From positions 1 through 34,311 of the forward strand of contig PAHY01000045.1 in the NCBI GenBank assembly GCA_002705055.1: DNA of 34,311 nucleotides, given 5' to 3'. A program made the position numbers and the translations under genes. Below are positions 22,451-29,937 of this stretch, one piece after another; the stretch's first letter is position 1, and each line of letters starts with the position of its first letter. Origin of the DNA: Planctomycetota bacterium (GTDB lineage: Bacteria > Planctomycetota > UBA1135). The notes below the pieces were generated by a model, which saw only the letters and a list, made by a program, of their open reading frames with translations, did not search any database and was not told the origin of the DNA.

Positions 22451-22458
22451 CTTCGTTG

Positions 22459-23613
22459 ATGAGCAAAGAGCGCGATCGAGAGCGCGCGGCGACCGACGCC
22501 GTGCACGCCGGGATGCAGCCGGATCCGGTGACCGGCGCGGTCATGCCGCCGATTCACCTGGCGACCACCTTCGAGCGCGACGCCGACGGCGGCTACGCGC
22601 GGGGTTACGTCTACTCCCGCCAGGGCAACCCCAACCGCGACGCTCTCGAGACAGCGCTCGCCCAGCTGGAGGCCGGGGCCGGAGCGGCCGCGTTTCCTTC
22701 GGGGATGGCCGCGGCTTTCGCCGTGCTGTTCGCCCTCGAGCCGGGCGACCACCTGGTGGTGGCCGACGACTGTTACTACGGCGTCGGCGAACTGCTGCGC
22801 GGCCCGCTGGCCCGTTGGGGTTTGCAGGCCGACTTCGTCGACTTGTCTTCCTTGGAAGAGGCGCGCGCGGCGATGCGCCCGAACACTGCGCTGGTCTGGG
22901 CGGAGTCGCCGTCCAATCCCATGCTGCGGATCAGCGATCTGCAGGCGCTGGCCGAGCTCGCGCATCAGCACGACGCGCGGCTCGCGGTCGACAACACCTG
23001 GCCCACGCCGCTCGGCCAGCAGCCGCTCCTGCTGGGGGCGGATGTGGTGGTGCATTCGACGACCAAGTACCTCGCCGGGCACAGCGACGTCCTGGGCGGC
23101 GCCGCCGTCGCGCGCGAGGAGGGCCCGTTGCTGGAACGGCTGCGCGAGGCGCAGGACCTGGCCGGCATCGTGCTCGGCCCCTTCGACTGCTGGCTGACGC
23201 GGCGCGGCATTCTCAGTCTGCCGGCCCGCCTCGAGCGCCAGACGCGCGGCGCGCAGGCGGTCGCCGAGGCGCTGCAGCTGCACCCCGCCGTCGAGCAGGT
23301 GCACTACCCCGGTCTGCCGAGCGATCCCGGGCACGCAGTCGCGGCCCGGCAGATGCACGGCTTCGGCGGCATGCTGTCCTTCCAGGTCCGCGGCGGCGAG
23401 GCGGCGGCCATGGCAGTCGCGGCGCACACGCGGCTGTTCCGTCGCGCGACCAGCCTGGGCGGACCGGAGAGCCTCATCGAGCATCGCGCCTCGATCGAAG
23501 GGCCGCATTCCGCGACGCCGGGCGGTCTGCTGCGGCTCTCGATCGGCCTGGAAGGCGTGCAGGATCTGATCGAGGATCTGGACCAGGCGCTGACGCAGGC
23601 GCAGGCGGGATGA
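22459..23613 (+). CDS. Cys/Met metabolism PLP-dependent enzyme (cystathionine gamma-synthase/lyase family)
   Basis: The 384-residue protein belongs to the trans-sulfuration PLP family. It has AVHAGMQPDPVTGAVMPPIH at the N-terminus, YSRQGNPNRDALE, the cofactor-phosphate region SGMAAAFAV, AVDNTWPTP and the Schiff-base lysine Lys203 in HSTTKYLAGHSD. Members make or split cystathionine or make homocysteine, and motifs alone do not separate synthase, gamma-lyase or beta-lyase. The C-terminal SLGGPESLIEHRAS is typical. The stop overlaps the next start as ATGA, so it shares a message with cytidine deaminase. Confidence 0.92.
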   Translation: MSKERDRERAATDAVHAGMQPDPVTGAVMPPIHLATTFERDADGGYARGYVYSRQGNPNRDALETALAQLEAGAGAAAFPSGMAAAFAVLFALEPGDHLVVADDCYYGVGELLRGPLARWGLQADFVDLSSLEEARAAMRPNTALVWAESPSNPMLRISDLQALAELAHQHDARLAVDNTWPTPLGQQPLLLGADVVVHSTTKYLAGHSDVLGGAAVAREEGPLLERLREAQDLAGIVLGPFDCWLTRRGILSLPARLERQTRGAQAVAEALQLHPAVEQVHYPGLPSDPGHAVAARQMHGFGGMLSFQVRGGEAAAMAVAAHTRLFRRATSLGGPESLIEHRASIEGPHSATPGGLLRLSIGLEGVQDLIEDLDQALTQAQAG

Positions 23614-24503
23614 CCGCCCTCCTCAGCGAAGCCGCACGCGCGCGCTTTCTGGCCGCGGGCAAGTGGAGCGCGCAGGAAGTCGCCGCGCTGGTCGGCGCGG
23701 GTTCCGCGGCCGAAGGCTTGCCGGCGGCCTGGCTTGCTCTCGTGGAAGAGGCGCTGCCGCTCGCCGCGATGCGGGCGCAGGCGCCGGTCAGCGCCTTTCA
23801 CGTCGGGGCGGTGGCGGTGGGCCAGATCTGCCCGGAAGCGGGGGCGCCTGCGCTCTATCTCGGCGCCAACCTCGAGTGTGCCGGATTGCCGCTCGCCGCT
23901 TCGGTCCATGCCGAACAGGCCGCTGCCGCAGCAGCCTGGGCCGCCGGCGAGACCGGCCTGCTGGCGATCGCCGCCAGTGCGCCGCCCTGTGGTCATTGCC
24001 GCCAGTTCCTCTGCGAGCTGGGCGACCCGACCGAGCTGCGCATCGTGGTGCCCGGCGAGCCGGAGCGGCGACTCGCGGCCCTGCTTCCGCAGTGGTTCGG
24101 CCCCGAACAGCTGGGAGTGAACCAGACCTGGATGCAGCGCACCTTCGCGGTCCAGGCGCAGGCCACCGTCGCCGAGCAGGCGGTCGCAGCGGCGCGGTCC
24201 AGCTTCAGTCCGTACAGCGGCGTCTTGCAGGGGCTCGCGCTCGAGTACGAGGATGGCGCCGTCATCGCCGGCGCGACGGTCGAAAGCGTGGCCTACAACC
24301 CCAGCCTGACTGCTTTCGCGATGGCTTTGAGCCGCGCAGCCATGCAGCGGAACGCGCCGCCCTGGGCTGCCTTGCGCCGCGTCGTGCTCGCCGAGTCGTC
24401 GGGCGCGACTTCGCTGCGCGCTTCGATCGAAGCGGCGCTCGCCCAGGCCGCGCCGGGCTGCGGCTTCGAGCGGATCGAAGTGCAGAGCGGCCAGGCGCAG
24501 TGA
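23610..24503 (+). CDS. cdd: Cytidine deaminase, two-domain type
   Basis: The 297-residue protein has the E. coli-type layout: an N-terminal catalytic domain and a degenerate C-terminal repeat. The zinc site is His100, Glu102 (SVHAEQ), Cys127 and Cys130 (PPCGHCRQF), and LGANLECAG is the substrate loop. The C-terminal half keeps SSFSPYSGVLQGLALEYEDG without zinc ligands. It converts cytidine and deoxycytidine to uridine and deoxyuridine in pyrimidine salvage. Start ATG 23610 overlaps the previous TGA and is preferred over the far-upstream open frame. The stop overlaps the next start as GTGA. Confidence 0.93.
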   Translation: MTALLSEAARARFLAAGKWSAQEVAALVGAGSAAEGLPAAWLALVEEALPLAAMRAQAPVSAFHVGAVAVGQICPEAGAPALYLGANLECAGLPLAASVHAEQAAAAAAWAAGETGLLAIAASAPPCGHCRQFLCELGDPTELRIVVPGEPERRLAALLPQWFGPEQLGVNQTWMQRTFAVQAQATVAEQAVAAARSSFSPYSGVLQGLALEYEDGAVIAGATVESVAYNPSLTAFAMALSRAAMQRNAPPWAALRRVVLAESSGATSLRASIEAALAQAAPGCGFERIEVQSGQAQ

Positions 24504-25261
24504 ACCTGCTCGGCCTGGACCTGGCCTGGAAGCCGGAGCGCAACCCGAGCGCGCTGGCGATCTGGTGCACACACGATGCTGCCGGGACCGCACTCGAACA
24601 GCCGCGGGCGTGGCTCTACCCCGCGCTTCGCTCGAGCGCGGAGGTTCAGGCCTGCATCCTGCAGCACGCCGGGTCATCGGCCCTGCTGGCCGTCGATGCA
24701 CCGCTGATCGTCCGCAACCCCACCGGCCAGCGAGCCTGCGAGGCGCAGCTCAACGCGGACTTTCGCCGACATCACGCCGGGGCTCATCCCAGCAATCTGC
24801 AGCTCTACCCCGAGGCCGAGACCGCCCGGCTGGCGGATGCGCTGCGGGCCGGCGGCTTTGCCTGGTTCCCGCGGCAGGGGGTCGCGACTGCGCCGGCGCA
24901 GCGGTGGCAGGCCGAGGTTTATCCGCACCCCGCGCAGATCACTCTGCTCGGCCGGGACCGCATCCTCGCCTACAAGCGCGGTTCGGTCGCCGAGCGACGC
25001 GCGCGGCTCGCTGAGTATCAGCAACTGCTGCATCAGAAGCTGCAGCAGCGCCTCCCCGGTTTCGCGGCGGCGCCGCCGATCGCCGAGCGATTCGCGCGCA
25101 GCCCCGCCGCGCTGCGCGGCCGCGCCCTGAAGGAGCACGAGGACGCGCTGGATGCCTGCTTCTGCGTGCTGATCGCGGATCGTCTCGCGCGGGCCAAGCC
25201 GGCCGAACTGCACTTCTACGGCGATCATCAGCAGGGTTTCATCGTCGTCCCGAAGGCCTAG
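24500..25261 (+). CDS. DUF429 family protein
   Basis: The 253-residue product starts at GTG 24500, overlapping the cytidine deaminase stop. It begins NLLGLDLAWKPERNPSALAI and has LLAVDAPLIVRNPTGQRACEAQLN and QAEVYPHPAQITLLG, as in DUF429 proteins, which share an RNase H-like fold and a putative nuclease role. A lysine-rich central segment is followed by EHEDALDACFCVLIADRLAR with the conserved Asp-Ala pattern. No activity is proven for the family, so the nuclease idea is only a suggestion. Confidence 0.82.
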   Translation: MNLLGLDLAWKPERNPSALAIWCTHDAAGTALEQPRAWLYPALRSSAEVQACILQHAGSSALLAVDAPLIVRNPTGQRACEAQLNADFRRHHAGAHPSNLQLYPEAETARLADALRAGGFAWFPRQGVATAPAQRWQAEVYPHPAQITLLGRDRILAYKRGSVAERRARLAEYQQLLHQKLQQRLPGFAAAPPIAERFARSPAALRGRALKEHEDALDACFCVLIADRLARAKPAELHFYGDHQQGFIVVPKA

Positions 25262-25269
25262 AAGAGGCC

Positions 25270-25698
25270 ATGCTCGACACGCTGCGCCTGCTCGTCGACT
25301 TTGGCCTGGTCGTGCTGATCTGGCTGGTGCAGCTGGTGATCTACCCTGGCTTCCGCTACTGCTCGCCCGCTGGCCTGGCGACCTGGCATCCGGTCTATAC
25401 CGGCAAGGTGACCCTGGTGGTCGCGCCGCTGATGTTCGGCCAGCTCGGCCTGGTGGCGCATCAGCTCTGGCTGGATCCGCGGCCGAGTCAGTACGCCGTC
25501 GCGGCGCTGGTCGCGCTGGCCTGGCTCAGCACCTTCCTGCAGTCGGTCCCGGCGCATGCGCAGATCAGCTCCGGGCGCGATGCACAGGCCGCCGTCGAGC
25601 GGCTGATCCGCGGCAACTGGCTGCGCACCTTCGCCTGGTCCGCGGCCTTCCTGGTGAATGCGGCGGACACCGGTCTGCTCGCCTTCCTGCGCGGCTAA
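25270..25698 (+). CDS. Four-helix membrane protein of unknown function
   Basis: The 142-residue product has helices at its N-terminus (LLVDFGLVVLIWLVQLVIY), middle (VTLVVAPLMFGQLGLVAHQL and YAVAALVALAWLSTFLQ) and C-terminus (FAWSAAFLVNAADTGLLAF). The YPGFRY, SVPAHAQISSG and GNWLRTFAW motifs recur in a broad family of bacterial membrane proteins of unknown function, which I know only by pattern. The stop codon TAA is part of the next gene's -10 box. GGCCT and AGGCC form a small palindrome just before its ATG. Confidence 0.66.
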   Translation: MLDTLRLLVDFGLVVLIWLVQLVIYPGFRYCSPAGLATWHPVYTGKVTLVVAPLMFGQLGLVAHQLWLDPRPSQYAVAALVALAWLSTFLQSVPAHAQISSGRDAQAAVERLIRGNWLRTFAWSAAFLVNAADTGLLAFLRG

Positions 25699-25701
25699 GC
25701 T
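25696..25701 (+). promoter_or_regulatory. Putative -10 box (TAAGCT) fused to the membrane protein stop codon
   Basis: TAAGCT starts with the TAA stop (25696-25698). GCGCGC and ATG 25708 follow, a six-base gap. Confidence 0.5.
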
Positions 25702-25707
25702 GCGCGC

Positions 25708-26406
25708 ATGGCGATTCGCGCGCTTCATCATGTGCAGTTGGCGATGCCGCCGGGCGGCGAGGCCGAGGCGCGTCGCTTCTATGCGGGCGTGCTCGGCATC
25801 CCGGAGGTTTCCAAGCCTCAGCCGCTCGCCGCGCGCGGCGGGTGCTGGTTCGAATCAGGCGAGCTGCGTCTTCACCTGGGAGTGAAGCAGGACTTTCGTC
25901 CGGCGAAGAAGGCGCATCCGGCTCTGGCCGTCACCGATTTGGATGGGCTGCGCGCGCGCCTGCAGGAAAACGGCATCGCGCTGCAGGAGGCCGAGGTGCT
26001 GGGCGAGCAGCGGCGCGGCTTCGTCGAGGACCCTTTCGGGAATCGCGTCGAGCTGATCGAGCAGAGAGGGGCCGGCTTCGCCGTGCTCTATCGCTGGAAG
26101 CTGAAGCCCGAACGGATCGACGACTTCCGCGACGCCTGGGCTGCGGCCACGCATCGGATCCGCGCCGAGCGGGGCGGCCTCGGGTCGCGCCTGCACCAGA
26201 GTTCGGACGGCTGGTGGGCGGCCTACGCGCAGTGGCCCTCGCGCGAGACCTGGCTGGCCTCGCAGGACCAGGGCGCGGTCGATGCCTCGCTCAGCGCGCG
26301 GATGCAGGCGGCGATCCTGGAGTCCAAGCCGGCGCTCGAACTCACCGGCGTGCACGACCTGCTCGAGGCTCTGCTGCTGGAAGCAGGCGAAGTCGCGCGG
26401 CGCTAG
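25708..26406 (+). CDS. VOC (glyoxalase-like) and ABM-like domain fusion
   Basis: The 232-residue protein has an N-terminal VOC domain (residues 1-118: LHHVQLAMPPGGEAEARRFY, then FVEDPFGNRVELIEQ), with the usual metal-ligand positions His7 and a Glu in VELIE. The C-terminal half (YRWKLKPERIDDFRDAWAA, then LGSRLHQSSDGWWAAYAQWP) resembles an antibiotic-biosynthesis-monooxygenase barrel. VOC proteins isomerise, cleave or bind small metabolites, and ABM barrels often oxidise quinones or haem. The pair in one chain suggests a two-step or sensor role, unproven. Its TAG stop interlocks with the convergent hydrolase stop in CTAG. Confidence 0.75.
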   Translation: MAIRALHHVQLAMPPGGEAEARRFYAGVLGIPEVSKPQPLAARGGCWFESGELRLHLGVKQDFRPAKKAHPALAVTDLDGLRARLQENGIALQEAEVLGEQRRGFVEDPFGNRVELIEQRGAGFAVLYRWKLKPERIDDFRDAWAAATHRIRAERGGLGSRLHQSSDGWWAAYAQWPSRETWLASQDQGAVDASLSARMQAAILESKPALELTGVHDLLEALLLEAGEVARR

Positions 26407-27272
26407 GCAGCGAGGCCCGGCACCGGGTGCGGCGGGGCGAGCTGCGGCTGCAGTTCGAGCTCGTCGCGCGGGCTGGGTTCGTAGAGCGACAGCGACTCCA
26501 GCCACTGCAGCACGCGCGCAGCGACGACCTCGCCGCCCGGCTCGGCGAACATCATGTGCCCGAGCGTCGGCAGCTCTTCGTAGATCGCCTGCGGGTAAAA
26601 GCGAGCGATGCGCTCGATCACGCGCGGCGGCAGGATGCGATCCTGTTCGGCGGACAGCACCAGCATCGGAGCCATCACGTGGCGAGGGTCGACCGAAGAC
26701 GCGCGGTGTCGATCCCAGAACCAGAACACGATCTCCGAGTACGCGCGGCCGCTCTCCCAGACCAGCTTGGTGTACTCTTCCCGAGCCTGCTTGCGGCCCA
26801 TGCGATGGAGCAGCCCGAACTGGGCGAACCAGCGCGGCGGCTTCTGGGTGCGACGCCAGAACCCGTACTTGGCCAGGACGTGGAAGGTCGCGACCGTCGA
26901 CGTCGGCTGGATCAGGTTGAAGCCGGCCGGCGCAGCCGGGGCCAGCAGACCGACCGCGCTCACCGGCACTCGCGAAGCCACGATCTGCGCGAGCAACCCG
27001 CCCATTGAGTGCCCGATCAGAATCGGCGGCGGGCCCGGGGGCAGCTGGGCGAGCTGCTCCAGGTGGAAGTCGACGTAGTCCAGCAGCGAGGTGCGGCCCA
27101 GGCGGCGACGTCCGTCCCGGTCCAGGTCGACGCGGTGGTCCGGCAGCGTCGGGGCCTCGACGCGAAAGCCCGCCGCCCGCAGGGGCTCGGCGAGCCCTTG
27201 CAGGGTGTCGCCCGTGCACCACATGCCATGCATGAGGTAAATCGGGGCGCGGGGGGACGGCGCGGAGGTCAT
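26403..27272 (-). CDS. Alpha/beta hydrolase
   Basis: The 289-residue protein has the fold's hallmark: oxyanion-hole HGMWCTG near residue 15, the nucleophile elbow GHSMGG with Ser89, acid Asp211 (LSAEQDRILPP) and His239 (TLGHMMFAE). It probably acts on an ester or similar bond. The substrate is unknown, and no signal peptide is seen, so it is likely cytoplasmic. The start is ATG 27272 because it overlaps the stop of the upstream gene (ATGA). The long open frame further upstream is antisense or shadow. Confidence 0.87.
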   Translation of the reverse strand: MTSAPSPRAPIYLMHGMWCTGDTLQGLAEPLRAAGFRVEAPTLPDHRVDLDRDGRRRLGRTSLLDYVDFHLEQLAQLPPGPPPILIGHSMGGLLAQIVASRVPVSAVGLLAPAAPAGFNLIQPTSTVATFHVLAKYGFWRRTQKPPRWFAQFGLLHRMGRKQAREEYTKLVWESGRAYSEIVFWFWDRHRASSVDPRHVMAPMLVLSAEQDRILPPRVIERIARFYPQAIYEELPTLGHMMFAEPGGEVVAARVLQWLESLSLYEPSPRDELELQPQLAPPHPVPGLAA

Positions 27273-28048
27273 GGACGACGGAACGCAAAGCGCATGCCCG
27301 ACCAGTCCTGGTCGACGGCGCACACTTTGATATCCACCAATCCATCGTCCAGAAGGAACTTGCGAATGAAGTCCCGGTCCAGATCTTGAGCGAGCGCGGA
27401 GCTCTTCTTGGGCCAGGCCACCCACAGCCCGGCACCCTCGGCAAAACGGCGCTTTTTCGGGTATTCCCGCTGAAACTGAGCCCGATTCTGGACGAACCAC
27501 AGGACCACATCGGGCTTGCCGGCGGCCCGCTGCAGCAGCCTGGAATCGGTCGGCAGATCGCCGAAACTGGCCTCGGCCAGGCCGGAGGGAGCCCCCGAGA
27601 GCGCCAGCGTGCCTCCGGGCTTCAGCCCCAGCTTCTTCCACAGCGGGGTGCCGGAGTGGGGCCCGGAGGAGGACGCCGGAGCCTTGCGCCGCTCCAGCTT
27701 CTGGCGCGCCGCGCGCTCGAGCGCCCCGCGGATCCCGCGCCAGCGGCAGTAGATCGCGTCCGGCAGCAGGGCACGCACCCGATCGACCTTCTCGGGCAGG
27801 CCGTCGACGAAGACCACCGGGACGTGTCCGTGTCCTTTCGAGCCGCGCAGATAGACGCCGGCTTCGCGGCCATGCGAGGGCAGCCGGGAGAGATCGATCA
27901 GGTAGATGTCCGGCGGCTCCCTGCGCATCTCGGGGCCGTACTGCGGACCGAAGGGGCGAGCGTCACACTCGAAGCCGGCATCGCGCACGCGCTCGGCGCG
28001 CTCTTCGGCCTCTTCCGCTTTCCAGTGAATCAGGCGGACGCGAGTCAT
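27269..28048 (-). CDS. Receiver-like domain fused to a DUF3052-like domain
   Basis: The 259-residue protein looks like two domains joined. Residues 1-110 resemble a response-regulator receiver (PDIYLIDLSRLPSHGREAGVY, then HVPVVFVDGLPEKVDRVR), though phosphorylation chemistry is not certain. Residues about 135-259 match DUF3052 (TPLWKKLGLKPGGTLALSGA, DVVLWFVQ, GLWVAWPKKSS, GLVDIKVCAVDQDWSGMRFA). The function of DUF3052 is unknown. The gene sits between two hydrolase genes, overlapping both by four bases (ATGA), so it is cotranslated with them. The start is fixed by that overlap. Confidence 0.72.
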   Translation of the reverse strand: MTRVRLIHWKAEEAEERAERVRDAGFECDARPFGPQYGPEMRREPPDIYLIDLSRLPSHGREAGVYLRGSKGHGHVPVVFVDGLPEKVDRVRALLPDAIYCRWRGIRGALERAARQKLERRKAPASSSGPHSGTPLWKKLGLKPGGTLALSGAPSGLAEASFGDLPTDSRLLQRAAGKPDVVLWFVQNRAQFQREYPKKRRFAEGAGLWVAWPKKSSALAQDLDRDFIRKFLLDDGLVDIKVCAVDQDWSGMRFAFRRP

Positions 28049-29349
28049 TCGCCGGGACTGTCGGCGCCGGCGCCGGCGGGGACCCGCAGGCTGGCATGAA
28101 AGTGCAGCGCGGTATCGGGTGTGCGCGCGGTGCGCAGCAGATCACCCAGGGTCGGCTGCACCATCTCGCGCGCCACCTCCTTGCCGTTGACGAAGAGCAC
28201 GACCTCCTGCTCCAGGTCCAGGACGCGGGCGTCGAGCAGGACGCGCATCCCGCCGAGATCCGCATCGCTCTGCAGGCGCACCGCGTTCTGGGCACGATCC
28301 AGATCGGCGATCACGATGGCCTCGGCGGTGGGCTCATCCCACCACAGCCAATAGAACTGACGCTTCCAGTCGAGCACCGGCTGCCAGACGACGCGCTCCT
28401 GGATGAGCTCGCGCTGAAACTCGGTCAGCGGCTCGACCACCGCCTGCAGGCCGCCGTCGGGATAGCCGTGGCCGTACCCGTTCACTTCCCAGTAGCGAAA
28501 CTTCTCGTAGCCACCCCAGCGCTCCTTGGCCGCCGCGACGAAGCGCGCGGCCGCCTGGTTGACGTCGGGTGGAACGCGCGGGTCGTCGATGCTCTGAAAG
28601 ACCACCATCGGCACGTTGCGCAGATTGGGAATGACGCCCGGATCCAGATCGATGACTTCCTCATCGAAGTTGTAGATCGGCGAAGGCGCGCCGGCCGATG
28701 GCCCCAGGCCGGCCACGCGGTCGGCGTGATGAGCGCCCAGCGTCCAGCTGCCGTAACCGCCCATCGAGTGGCCCGAGAAGTAGACCCGCGAGGGGTCGAT
28801 CTCCCAGGTGCGGATCGCGGCGTCGACCAGATCGAGCACCCACTCTTCGGTACCCGAGTCGGTCCAGCCGCGTTCGGTCTTCTCGAGCACACCCGGGCTG
28901 ATGGTGAGCAGATCCAGGGCGCTGCCCGCCGCGCTGATCGTGCCGTGAATGCCGTTCGGGTCGCCGGAGCCGACCCCGCCGCCGTGCATGCCGATCAGCA
29001 GGCCTTGGGGCTTCTTGGTCTCGCCGCCGATCAGGAACAGCCCCTTCTTCTCGTCCTCCCAGTAGTAGTGGGAACCGCCCTTCTTCGGCAGCTTGCGCAG
29101 CGCCCGGTCCTGCCACTTGGCCAAATCCTTGCGCCAGGTCTTCTCGGCGTTCTTCTTCAGCGGCACCAGCTCGAGCCGGGCGAGGATCTGCTGCTCACGT
29201 TCAAACTGCTCAGCCTGACGCGGGTCCAGCTGCTGCCATTCCTCGAACAGCTCCTTGACCTCGCGCTTCGAGGGCGGCTCGGGCTCTTGCGCGGCGTGCG
29301 CCGCCGGCGCTGCGGAGAGCGTCAGGCACAGGCTGAGGGTGGCCAGCAT
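28045..29349 (-). CDS. Secreted alpha/beta hydrolase, PHB depolymerase-like esterase
   Basis: The 434-residue product has a signal peptide (MLATLSLCLTLSAAPAAHA), a charged helical segment (residues 25-90) and an esterase domain. The oxyanion region is IGMHGGGVGSGDP and the nucleophile is Ser195 in YFSGHSMGGYGSW. Acid and base candidates are in QSIDDPRVPP and YGHGYPDGG. It resembles PHB depolymerases and other secreted serine esterases. The substrate is unknown. ATG 29349 is preferred because the signal peptide begins there. The start lies eight bases after the stop of the upstream lipoprotein gene. Confidence 0.84.
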   Translation of the reverse strand: MLATLSLCLTLSAAPAAHAAQEPEPPSKREVKELFEEWQQLDPRQAEQFEREQQILARLELVPLKKNAEKTWRKDLAKWQDRALRKLPKKGGSHYYWEDEKKGLFLIGGETKKPQGLLIGMHGGGVGSGDPNGIHGTISAAGSALDLLTISPGVLEKTERGWTDSGTEEWVLDLVDAAIRTWEIDPSRVYFSGHSMGGYGSWTLGAHHADRVAGLGPSAGAPSPIYNFDEEVIDLDPGVIPNLRNVPMVVFQSIDDPRVPPDVNQAAARFVAAAKERWGGYEKFRYWEVNGYGHGYPDGGLQAVVEPLTEFQRELIQERVVWQPVLDWKRQFYWLWWDEPTAEAIVIADLDRAQNAVRLQSDADLGGMRVLLDARVLDLEQEVVLFVNGKEVAREMVQPTLGDLLRTARTPDTALHFHASLRVPAGAGADSPGE

Positions 29350-29357
29350 CGATCCGC

Positions 29358-29888
29358 CTACTTGCGACTCATCTCGATCCACATGACTTCCTGCTCCTGG
29401 CCGTCTTCCGTCATGTGCATCGTGTAGGAGAGGGTGTCGTCGCCGTAGACCGTGACGTGCCGATACTGGATCTTCTTCTCCGGGTCGGTCCAGCTGGTTC
29501 CCTCGCCCTGCATGGTGAGGGTGTTCGTTTCGGCATCCCAGCTGCCGCGGGTGACGAGGCTTTCCTCGCTGCCGCTGTCGCTCCAGGTAGCCACGAGTTC
29601 GCCGTCCTCGGCGATGGTCATCCGCTCGTAGCCCGTGAACCCGCCTTCGAAGGCGCTGGTGAAGTTGTGCACCAGAACATCGCCTTCCATCGAGATGGTG
29701 TACGAGGCCTCAAACTCCTCGGGGTAACCCAGGATCTTGTGGCTGCCTTCCCAGTCTCCGACCAGGCTGGCGAAGTGATCGCGGGCGCTGGGGGGCTCGC
29801 TGCTTCCGCAGCTGGCGAGGCTCAGCAGAAGGAGCGCGCCGACCCACGCGGCGAGGGTCGACAGAAGGGGGCGGCCGGAAACGAACAT
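29358..29888 (-). CDS. DUF1579-like lipoprotein
   Basis: The 176-residue product has a lipoprotein leader ending LASC, then a small lipocalin-like domain: HFASLVGDWEGSHKILGYPE, SYTISMEGDVLVHNF, TYGDDTLSYTMHMTED-type segments and a closing IEMSRK. This matches DUF1579-type proteins, single beta barrels of unknown ligand. It should be anchored to a membrane facing the periplasm. The start is ATG 29888, with TAGGCT six bases upstream inside a perfect palindrome. It lies between the M56 gene and the esterase gene. Confidence 0.7.
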   Translation of the reverse strand: MFVSGRPLLSTLAAWVGALLLLSLASCGSSEPPSARDHFASLVGDWEGSHKILGYPEEFEASYTISMEGDVLVHNFTSAFEGGFTGYERMTIAEDGELVATWSDSGSEESLVTRGSWDAETNTLTMQGEGTSWTDPEKKIQYRHVTVYGDDTLSYTMHMTEDGQEQEVMWIEMSRK

Positions 29889-29911
29889 GGCCCCAGCCTA
29901 ACGCTGGGGCC
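29889..29911 (-). repeat. Perfect palindrome directly upstream of the lipoprotein ATG
   Basis: Nine-base arms GGCCCCAGC and GCTGGGGCC flank a five-base loop. On the minus strand the element contains the TAGGCT box and ends at the ATG of the lipoprotein gene. It could be the terminator hairpin of the M56 gene, or an operator over the lipoprotein promoter. Confidence 0.5.
29895..29900 (-). promoter_or_regulatory. Putative -10 box (TAGGCT) inside the palindrome
   Basis: Read on the minus strand, TAGGCT ends six bases (GGGGCC) before ATG 29888, so an expected leaderless start would remove the palindrome from the mRNA. Confidence 0.5.
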
Positions 29912-29937
29912 ATGAAGTGGCGGTGCTTCAGGTCGGC

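Noticed and set aside
22391..22458. Possible riboswitch ahead of the PLP enzyme (SAM type was considered)
   Set aside because: The leader is at most about 43 bases with one simple stem. No conserved SAM riboswitch core can fit.
22225..23508. A 427-codon minus-strand frame with a poly-proline end
   Set aside because: The proline run is only the complement of the glycine-rich RRM tail. The rest is antisense to the PLP enzyme.
22815..23609. Upstream extension of the cytidine deaminase frame
   Set aside because: It runs out of phase through the PLP enzyme gene; the ATGA overlap and deaminase length fix the later start.
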